A stretch of 64,000 nucleotides of DNA, taken from positions 3,038,001-3,102,000 of the forward strand of contig NZ_BLJF01000001.1 of assembly GCF_009932335.1 (NCBI RefSeq). Direction: 5' to 3'. The stretch comes from Pseudomonas asiatica (lineage in GTDB: Bacteria; Pseudomonadota; Gammaproteobacteria; Pseudomonadales; Pseudomonadaceae). The position numbers were made by a program, and so were the translations under genes. Positions 58,138 to 64,000 of the stretch are shown piece by piece. The notes beneath the pieces are model-generated. The model was not told where the DNA came from and searched no databases. It saw nothing but the letters and a program-made list of their open reading frames with translations. Each line of letters starts with the position of its first letter. The stretch's first letter is position 1.

Positions 58138-59529
58138 TCAGACCGCCGCGATCAACGCCTCGGCAAAGCGCTGCGCGACCTCATCGATCTGCTCGCCACT
58201 GATGATCAACGGCGGCAGGAAGCGCACCACCGCCCCATGCCGCCCACCGAGCTCCAGGATCAGCCCGCGCTTGAGGCACTCGCGCTGCACCTTCGCCGCC
58301 AACTCACGGTTGGCCGCCGGATGCCCAAGCGCATCCCTGTGGCCTTGCGGATCCACCAGTTCCACCCCAAGCATCAGGCCACGCCCGCGAATATCACCCA
58401 ACTGCGGATAATCCCGCTGCAACTGCTGCAGGTGCTGGCGCAGGCGCTGGCCCATGGCCTCGGCATGCTCTGCCAGGCGATGCTCGACCAGGTAATCGAT
58501 CACTGCCGAGCCCGCCGCCATGGCCATCTGGTTACCACGGAAAGTGCCGGCGTGGGCGCCCGGCTTCCAGGTGTCCAGCCAGTCGCGGTACACCACCACC
58601 GCCAGCGGCAGGCTGCCGCCAATGGCCTTGGACAAGGTGACCACATCCGGGATGATGCCGGCATGCTCGAAGGCGAACATGCGCCCGGTACGGGCGAAAC
58701 CGCTCTGGATCTCATCGACGATCAACGCCACGCCGGCCTGCTCGGTGATACGGCGTACACCCTTGAGCCACTCGATATCGGCCGGAATCACCCCGCCCTC
58801 GCCCTGCACCACCTCGAGGATCACCGCCGCTGGCAGCGGCACGCCGCTTTCCGGGTCGAGCAGCAGGGTTTCCAGGTAATGCAGGTTGGCCCTGACCCCG
58901 GCTTCGCCGCCCAAGCCGAACGGGCAACGGTAGTCGTAGGGGTACGGCATGAACTGCACACCGTTGCCGAGCAAGGCCCCCAACGGCTGCTTCGGCCCAT
59001 GGCTGCCCATCAGGCTCAGCGCCCCCTGGCTCATGCCATGGTAGGCGCCCTGGAAGGCCAGCACGGTGCTGCGGCCGGTGGCGCTGCGCACCAGCTTCAG
59101 CGCTGCTTCCACCGCATCGGTACCGGTCGGGCCGCAGAACTGGACCTTGGCTTCACGGCGTAACGCCTCGGGCAGCACGCCGAACAGGTCCTGGACGAAG
59201 CGGTCCTTGACCGGCGTGGTCAGGTCCAGGGTGTGCAGTGGCAGTTCATCGGCCAGTACCCGCTGGATCGCCTCGACCACCACCGGGTGGTTGTGGCCCA
59301 GCGCCAGAGTGCCGGCGCCGGCCAGGCAGTCGATGAACTGGCGGCCTTCGACATCCTCCACATGGATGCCACGGGCGCGCTTGAGTGCCAGGGGGATGCG
59401 CCGCGGGTAGCTGCGGGCGTTGGACTCCTGTTGTTGCTGGCGTTGCAGCAAGGGTGAATCGGTGAACTCGTACAAGGCACGCGGCGCGCTGGCCGGCGGG
59501 ACCTGGGCAAGGCAGGAAGCGGTGGACAT
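58138..59529 (-). CDS. pvdH: diaminobutyrate-2-oxoglutarate aminotransferase
   Basis: 463 residues from MSTASCLAQV with GAGGA upstream. A class-III aminotransferase: GAGTLALGHNHPVV, FCGPTGTDAVEAALKL, AYHGMSQGALSLMG, IVDEIQSGFARTG and PLP lysine K301 in TLSKAIGGSLPLA. PvdH makes L-2,4-diaminobutyrate from aspartate semialdehyde, needed for the pyoverdine chromophore. A PvdS-type promoter is upstream. Here it stands apart from non-ribosomal synthetase genes. Confidence 0.93.
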   Translation of the reverse strand: MSTASCLAQVPPASAPRALYEFTDSPLLQRQQQQESNARSYPRRIPLALKRARGIHVEDVEGRQFIDCLAGAGTLALGHNHPVVVEAIQRVLADELPLHTLDLTTPVKDRFVQDLFGVLPEALRREAKVQFCGPTGTDAVEAALKLVRSATGRSTVLAFQGAYHGMSQGALSLMGSHGPKQPLGALLGNGVQFMPYPYDYRCPFGLGGEAGVRANLHYLETLLLDPESGVPLPAAVILEVVQGEGGVIPADIEWLKGVRRITEQAGVALIVDEIQSGFARTGRMFAFEHAGIIPDVVTLSKAIGGSLPLAVVVYRDWLDTWKPGAHAGTFRGNQMAMAAGSAVIDYLVEHRLAEHAEAMGQRLRQHLQQLQRDYPQLGDIRGRGLMLGVELVDPQGHRDALGHPAANRELAAKVQRECLKRGLILELGGRHGAVVRFLPPLIISGEQIDEVAQRFAEALIAAV

Positions 59530-59579
59530 GGGTGAATCCTCGCAAGCAAGCGAAAGTGCTGGTGTTCGTCGCTTGGAAA

Positions 59580-59603
59580 ACGCTTGAGTGCGGGGAGGAT
59601 TTA
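59580..59603 (-). promoter_or_regulatory. PvdS-type promoter of pvdH
   Basis: On the minus strand TAAAT (59603-59599), 16 bases, then CGT (59582-59580), about 50 bases before the pvdH ATG. The -35 context CGCTAAATCC is that seen at pvdR. Confidence 0.85.
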
Positions 59604-59630
59604 GCGGTTGCTGTGGGATTTTTGAAAGCA

Positions 59631-59733
59631 GGCCCGGCCTCTTCGCGGGTAAACCCGCTCCCACAGGATTGGCACAGATCTCAGGGTTGATGCAGTACCT
59701 GTGGAAGCGGGTTTACCCGCGAAGAGGCCGGCA
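59631..59733. repeat. canonical P. putida REP pair
   Basis: Left arm (59634-59668) contains CTTCGCGGGTAAACCCGCTC, the form described as the 35-bp REP of P. putida; the right arm (59697-59732) is the inverse with one change. It lies between pvdH promoter and sensor-kinase end. Confidence 0.9.
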
Positions 59734-59746
59734 CAGGCAATAAAAA

Positions 59747-61069
59747 TCAATTCCCCGAGCGCGCCGGCACCTGCAACAACACCCGCAACCCATCACTGCG
59801 GCTGTCGAACTTCAGGCTACCGGCACAACGCTGCACGATCGCCTGTACGATCGCCAGCCCCAGCCCGCATCCACCACTCTGCCCGTTACGCCAGAAGCGC
59901 TCGGTCAGGTGCTCAAGGTCCGCCTCGGCAATCCCCGGCCCATGGTCCCGCACCATGAAGCCCACCTGGCCGTCAGCCATCTGCACCTCAAGCTCCACCG
60001 CCTCGTCGCCGCCATGGCGCAAGGCGTTGTCCAGCAGGTTGCGCAGCGCCGCCACCGCCAACGGCGCAGGCATGCCCAGGTAGATCTGCGTAGCGGCGTC
60101 AGGCAAACGCAACACGATGCGCCGGTTGTCACCGCCGCCGGCATCCTGCACCGCCTGCCGGGCCACCTGCTCGGCGCTGCACTGCACGCCATCCTCGAAC
60201 GACAGGCTGCCTTCCACCCGCGCCAGCATCAGCAACTGCTCCAGCGTGCGGTGCATGCGGTCGGCGCCCTGCTCGGCATGCTCCAGCGCCTGCTCGCGCA
60301 CGGCGCCATCGGTCATCCGTGCCACCTGCAGGTGGGTCTTGATCGCCGTCAGCGGGCTGCGCAGTTCATGCGCGGCATCGTCGGTCAGGCGCCGCTCACG
60401 CTCGATGGTCTGGGCAATGCGCAGGAACAGCTGGTTCTGGGTTTCCAGCAACGGTTGCAGTTCGCTGGGCATGCCCGCCACCTGCAGCGGCTCGACGCTG
60501 TCCGCGCGCCGGCGGCGCAGGGCATCGCGCATGCGGTTGAGCGGCTCCAGGCCCTTGCCCAGGCCGATCCACAACAACCCCAGGCTGCCAAGCAGGGCCA
60601 TCAGCACCGGCGCCGAGGCCGCCAGCAGGATCGACTGGTTCAGTGCCTCGCGCTCCATGTGCCGGTCGGCGGTAGTAATGCGCACATCGCCATGGTTGTA
60701 GGTAAAGGTGCGCCACAGCGCGTCGTCGATAGTCTGGTCTCGGAAACCACTGCGTTCATCGTCCATGACGCCATCGTGCTTGTGGTTGCTGGCGAGAATC
60801 TCGCCACGCAGCGAGCTGACCTGGCAAGCCATGCCGTCCGGCACGCTGAACTGGTCGGCGGAAAAGTGCGCCTCCCCACCCTTGGCAGTCAGCGGCTGCG
60901 GCAGCTGGTCGATCAGCCCGGCGACCATGCGCGCCGAAGCCACCAGGCGCTGGTCGAGGGAGAACATCATCTGCTGGCGCAGGTCGCGCAGCATCCACGC
61001 GGCGGCCAGCGCCCAGATGATCACGAAGGCGCTGCCCAGGATCAGGCTCAGGCGTACCCGCAGGCTCAT
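59747..61069 (-). CDS. two-component sensor histidine kinase (QseC/TctE-like)
   Basis: 440 residues. TM1 spans about 8-27 (LILGSAFVIIWALAAAWML), a periplasmic part 28-146, and TM2 147-170. A HAMP-like stretch follows, then HisKA H234 in DDAAHELRSPLTAI, N-box LRNLLDNALRHG, and G-boxes DHGPGI and GCGLGLAIV. It is coupled to its regulator by a 4-base overlap (61066-61069). The signal is unknown; relatives sense metals, quorum autoinducers or tricarboxylates. Its position beside pyoverdine genes does not by itself show an iron role. Confidence 0.88.
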   Translation of the reverse strand: MSLRVRLSLILGSAFVIIWALAAAWMLRDLRQQMMFSLDQRLVASARMVAGLIDQLPQPLTAKGGEAHFSADQFSVPDGMACQVSSLRGEILASNHKHDGVMDDERSGFRDQTIDDALWRTFTYNHGDVRITTADRHMEREALNQSILLAASAPVLMALLGSLGLLWIGLGKGLEPLNRMRDALRRRRADSVEPLQVAGMPSELQPLLETQNQLFLRIAQTIERERRLTDDAAHELRSPLTAIKTHLQVARMTDGAVREQALEHAEQGADRMHRTLEQLLMLARVEGSLSFEDGVQCSAEQVARQAVQDAGGGDNRRIVLRLPDAATQIYLGMPAPLAVAALRNLLDNALRHGGDEAVELEVQMADGQVGFMVRDHGPGIAEADLEHLTERFWRNGQSGGCGLGLAIVQAIVQRCAGSLKFDSRSDGLRVLLQVPARSGN

Positions 61070-61749
61070 GATGCGGCCTGCTCCGGCGCCTGCGCCGGGC
61101 CCAGCCGGTAGCCCAGGCCGCGCACGGTCTCGACGATGCCGTTGCCCAGCTTGCGCCGCAGATGGTGGATATGCACGTTCAGGGCATTGCTCTCGACTTC
61201 GTCGCTGAAGCCGTACACGCAGTCTTTGAGCTGCTCGCTGGACAGCACCCGCCCGGGGTTCTGCAGCAGCGCCTGGAGCAATGCCTGTTCACGCCGGGAC
61301 AGGTCGACCGGCTGGCCGGCCAGGGTTGCCTCGCAGCTGCTCGGGTCATAGCGCAGCGGGCCGTGTTCGATCACATTCACCGCCCGCCCGGCCACCCTCC
61401 GCAGCAGGGTGTGCAGGCGAGCAGCCAGCTCGCGCAGGTCGAACGGCTTGAGCAGGTAATCGTCGGCGCCGGCCTGCAGGCCATCGACCCGGTCGGTGAC
61501 CGCATCTCGGGCAGTGAGCACCAGCACTGGCAGCGTCTCGCCTTTCTCGCGCAGGCGGCGCAACAGCTTCAGGCCGTCTTCGTCGGGCAGGCCAAGGTCG
61601 AGGATCATCACGTCGAACTGCGCGGCCTGCAGCATCGCCCGTGCATCGGCGGCGTTGCCCACACGGTCCACGGTCAGGCCCTGGGCGATAAGGCCGGCGC
61701 AGATGCCGGCGGCGATCAGGTCGTCGTCCTCGCAGAGCAGAACGTGCAT
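61066..61749 (-). CDS. OmpR-family response regulator
   Basis: 227 residues from MHVLLCEDDD. A receiver with Asp51 in ILDLGLPDEDG and Lys in PVLVLTARDA/YLLKPFD is followed by a winged helix (about 125-220) with LSRREQALLQALLQNPGRVLSSEQL, VESNALNVHIHHLRRKLG and VRGLGYRLG. Cognate partner of the overlapping sensor kinase. An in-frame ATG 12 codons upstream is not favoured. Confidence 0.9.
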   Translation of the reverse strand: MHVLLCEDDDLIAAGICAGLIAQGLTVDRVGNAADARAMLQAAQFDVMILDLGLPDEDGLKLLRRLREKGETLPVLVLTARDAVTDRVDGLQAGADDYLLKPFDLRELAARLHTLLRRVAGRAVNVIEHGPLRYDPSSCEATLAGQPVDLSRREQALLQALLQNPGRVLSSEQLKDCVYGFSDEVESNALNVHIHHLRRKLGNGIVETVRGLGYRLGPAQAPEQAAS

Positions 61750-62046
61750 GGTGGGGCTCCCGGAATGGTGTAGCTGGCATTGCACCTTGGGCGGATTAAG
61801 GGGGGATTATGGACCTTTTGTGGGGGATTGGGGATGTATGGCGCCTGCGGCAACGAGCACCGCGCAACTGCCACACGCTCCCGGGAGCGACAAACATTTA
61901 AAGCCCCACCCAAGGCCCACCCCGACAGCCTAACTCCGCCGAACACGCCGGAAACGAAGTCGCATTTTCCTACAACTGGCTCAGAAACTTCCGATCCGAA
62001 TCCATGATGGGATTTCCCCCTGCACACGCTGTCAGGGAGACACCTC

Positions 62047-63393
62047 ATGTACCTGGATTACCTCGTGCCCTCCTGGCACGAGATCGAGTCACGTGTCATC
62101 GCCATGGTGGGCTACCAAAGCGGTGGCCAGTTCCGCACCAGCCTCAATGAAGAGGTCGCCTCGCTAGGCCTCAACCTGCGCCGGATAGAAGCCGTCCGCA
62201 CCGCCTTCTACCACGCCGAATGGCAGGCGGCGCACATGCTGCGCCAGCGCTTCGCCGACCTCGACATCAACAGCATCGTCGACGAACTGCTGATGGTCGC
62301 GCGGCAGATGGCGATGATCGTCGCCGGCAGCACCATTACCGGTGGCCTGCTTGGCGCGGGGGTTGGCGCATTCGCCGGCGGCGCCGGAACCATTCCGTTT
62401 GCCGGCGCGGGCGCGGCCATGGGCCTCAAGGTCAGTGGCTGGATCCTCGGCGCGCTAGGGCTGGCTTCCATCGCCGAGTTCTTCATCGAGGGCTTGCCGC
62501 GTATCGGCGAGTACTACGTCGACGGCATTCGCTTCGCCTGGGAAGGCACCTGCGGCAATGAAGGCACGGGCCCGCTCTGCCGGGACGACCCCTATGCGAT
62601 ATCCCGGGCGACGCATCAGATTGCCCAAGCCCACGTGGAAGTCGTGCTGCTGTTGTTGGGGGCGATCGTGTCGTACCTCACCCGCGGCCGCGGTGATGCC
62701 CGGGTGCTCGCGCAGGAGATGGCGGCCAGCCGCAAAGGTGCGCGGCTGGGGCAATGGATGCTCAAGCATGAAGAGGGGTTGAAGAAACGGCCGGACCTGC
62801 AGGTGCCGGAGCGGCGCAAGGGGGCGGTGGGTGAGCCGCAACCGATGCAGCCTGATCGGCCGGCAGGGAAAGACAAGGAGCCCTCGACAGGGAAGCCCGG
62901 TAGCATGCCGTTGCATACCGTGGCGTGCTTCAAGGCCGACAAATTGCCACCCGCCAAGCATGGCGAGTTTGAACGGCAGTTGAAGGGGCAGCAGGATGGG
63001 TTGAATCGGCTGACGGTTGAGGAGTTTTTAGAAAACGTTGCCAATCCCGTAAAGCGAAACCCAATTGTAGCGCGCAAAGCTCGTAAACAGATGCAAGACA
63101 AGTTAGAGCAACGGATACTGGACGACTTGCCAGACGATTTGAGCCCACGTGAAGCCCAAAGGACGGCTGCAAAATTAGCGAAGGAGACGATGGCAACGCT
63201 CGCGGCATTGCACAACCCGGACCTGACCGCTGGAGGAAGAGATGTCATTGCCGATTTCGGTGACAAACAAGTCAACTCCACCATTGGCCCACAGTGGAAA
63301 AGCAAGATCAAGGGTATACAGCAAGCTGCCGAAGAAGCATTGAAATCAGGCGGAGATGCCTCCTTCATGAACATCAAACTGATCAAGTGCTAG
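62047..63393 (+). CDS. polymorphic toxin, DUF6861-like N-terminus with Tde1/Ntox15-like nuclease domain
   Basis: 448 residues with AGGGAGA before the ATG. Residues 88-145 are a glycine-zipper membrane region (GGLLGAGVGAFAGGAG, MGLKVSGWILGALG), and a second hydrophobic segment lies at 196-211. This resembles the DUF6861 N-terminus of T6SS-linked effectors. Residues about 285-448 match the Ntox15/Tde1 DNase family: PLHTVACFKADKLP, QLKGQQDGLN, the HxxD motif H389-N-P-D392, VIADFGDKQVNSTIGPQW and MNIKLIKC. Tde1 of Agrobacterium is a T6SS DNase with a glycine zipper. The last third is AT-richer than the first part. An immunity gene follows after 16 bases. Confidence 0.8.
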   Translation: MYLDYLVPSWHEIESRVIAMVGYQSGGQFRTSLNEEVASLGLNLRRIEAVRTAFYHAEWQAAHMLRQRFADLDINSIVDELLMVARQMAMIVAGSTITGGLLGAGVGAFAGGAGTIPFAGAGAAMGLKVSGWILGALGLASIAEFFIEGLPRIGEYYVDGIRFAWEGTCGNEGTGPLCRDDPYAISRATHQIAQAHVEVVLLLLGAIVSYLTRGRGDARVLAQEMAASRKGARLGQWMLKHEEGLKKRPDLQVPERRKGAVGEPQPMQPDRPAGKDKEPSTGKPGSMPLHTVACFKADKLPPAKHGEFERQLKGQQDGLNRLTVEEFLENVANPVKRNPIVARKARKQMQDKLEQRILDDLPDDLSPREAQRTAAKLAKETMATLAALHNPDLTAGGRDVIADFGDKQVNSTIGPQWKSKIKGIQQAAEEALKSGGDASFMNIKLIKC

Positions 63394-63409
63394 ATTGATA
63401 TGGAGCCAA

Positions 63410-64000
63410 ATGATGGATGACGTCTATTCCGTCTTTATCGATACAATTGGACCACCTATTCACAAGCAAGAGGTTCCTCCTTCAACCATCGAGCGTTACA
63501 GGAGAAAGCTGCCGAAGAAATTATTGGAACATTGGACGACACATGGCTGGTGTGGATATGGTGATGGTATTTTTTGGACCGTCGACCCCCAAGAGTATGA
63601 AGGCGTCGTTGCATCTTGGATTGACGGTACGTCCCTGGCCGAACATGACACCTACCATGTGATCGCGCGCGGGGCGTTTGGCGACCTCTACTTATACGGA
63701 GAGAGAACCGGTTTCTCACTATGCATTGCGAGCCATATCTCACACTATTGCGGCAACAACCGCCGAATAGCAAACATTGACAGGCACGTTCAATCTTTCT
63801 TTCTACAGGTTAAAAAGGACAGCAATGACTTCGAGGATTTATTCGAACCGTCAAGAAACAATCTAGGCCCACTCAATCACGATGAAATGTATGGTTTCGT
63901 CCCCGCACTCGTCTTCGGCGGAAAAGCAAGACTGGAGCGAATTAAAAAAGTAAAAACAATTGAACACTTGATTATGCTTTCACAACTTTCGGCACTGGTA
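63410..64000 (+). CDS. GAD-like/Tdi1-type immunity protein, C-terminus cut by window edge
   Basis: 197 codons are visible to the window edge without a stop, starting ATGATG at 63410 with GGAG upstream. The N-terminal GAD-like part shows EVPPSTIERYRRKLPKKLLE and GWCGYGDGIFWTVDPQEYE, then GDLYLYGE. The C-terminal part begins LGPLNHDEMYGFVPALVFGG, as in the DUF1851/Tdi1 family. Tdi1 neutralises Tde1 in Agrobacterium. Position directly after the toxin and low GC match an immunity gene. The frame is easily missed because no stop falls in the window. Confidence 0.8.
   Translation, partial: MMDDVYSVFIDTIGPPIHKQEVPPSTIERYRRKLPKKLLEHWTTHGWCGYGDGIFWTVDPQEYEGVVASWIDGTSLAEHDTYHVIARGAFGDLYLYGERTGFSLCIASHISHYCGNNRRIANIDRHVQSFFLQVKKDSNDFEDLFEPSRNNLGPLNHDEMYGFVPALVFGGKARLERIKKVKTIEHLIMLSQLSALV

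Noticed and set aside
59747..61749. Two-component pair considered as an iron/siderophore sensor
   Set aside because: Only the neighbourhood suggests it. No PvdS-type or Fur site was found before the pair, so I leave the signal open.
63417..63662. An 81-codon plus-strand frame after the toxin
   Set aside because: It is in another phase from the longer GAD-like frame starting at 63410, which has the ribosome binding site and recognisable motifs.

Overview
The window looks like chromosome of a fluorescent pseudomonad of the Pseudomonas putida group. The grounds are high-GC coding sequence, putida-type REP elements (the canonical arm is near 59634-59668), the gene order gpsA / hybrid kinase / fabAB / htpG / brnQ / suc-sdh-gltA / etf, and a pyoverdine locus. 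The species call is inference. I see no tRNA, rRNA, CRISPR array, insertion sequence or phage gene.

Layout. 1-4.6 kb (minus strand): a truncated DUF4892 gene, two alpha/beta hydrolases, sixA, a small membrane protein and gpsA. 4.8-9.7 kb (plus): a compact three-gene unit of TonB-dependent receptor, periplasmic binding-protein-like protein and hybrid histidine kinase. 9.9-11.7 kb: fabA-fabB. 11.8-20.5 kb: amidohydrolase, pirin, dienelactone-hydrolase-like protein, htpG, two hotdog thioesterases, an Ala/Glu-rich lipoprotein, a DUF599 protein and brnQ. 21-34 kb: the TCA cluster, sdhCDAB-sucAB-lpdG-sucCD on the minus strand with gltA divergent, and clear sigma-70 promoters for both directions. 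34-39.4 kb: START-domain protein, cysteine-cluster protein, exported basic protein, MocR-type regulator and a three-gene envelope operon (solute-binding protein, DUF4398 lipoprotein, OmpA lipoprotein). 39.4-43.4 kb: etfBA divergent from the ETF:ubiquinone oxidoreductase gene, with a PsrA-like box. 43.5-45.4 kb: an MFS transporter and a degenerate receiver protein.

45.6-59.6 kb is a pyoverdine region: an fpvI-type ECF sigma gene with a Fur box, pvdR-pvdT-opmQ efflux, and the periplasmic maturation genes pvdP, pvdM and pvdN. These are followed by an HSL-type esterase, an SCP2-JmjC/cupin protein and pvdH. Five starts (pvdR, pvdP, pvdM, the SCP2-cupin gene, pvdH) are preceded by TAAAT-N16-CGT, the published PvdS (iron-starvation sigma) promoter signature. 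That places the uncharacterised SCP2-cupin gene in the pyoverdine regulon, and a weaker divergent match may add the esterase.

59.7-61.7 kb is a QseBC/TctDE-like two-component pair. 62.0-64.0 kb is a polymorphic-toxin pair: a glycine-zipper protein ending in a Tde1/Ntox15-like nuclease domain with an HxxD motif, followed by a GAD-like/Tdi1-type immunity gene that runs off the window. Base composition turns clearly AT-richer inside the toxin domain (about 63.0 kb), suggesting a recently exchanged toxin-immunity cassette.

REP elements, mostly inverted pairs, sit between genes throughout. Product names rest on recognised motifs and gene order; no database search was run.
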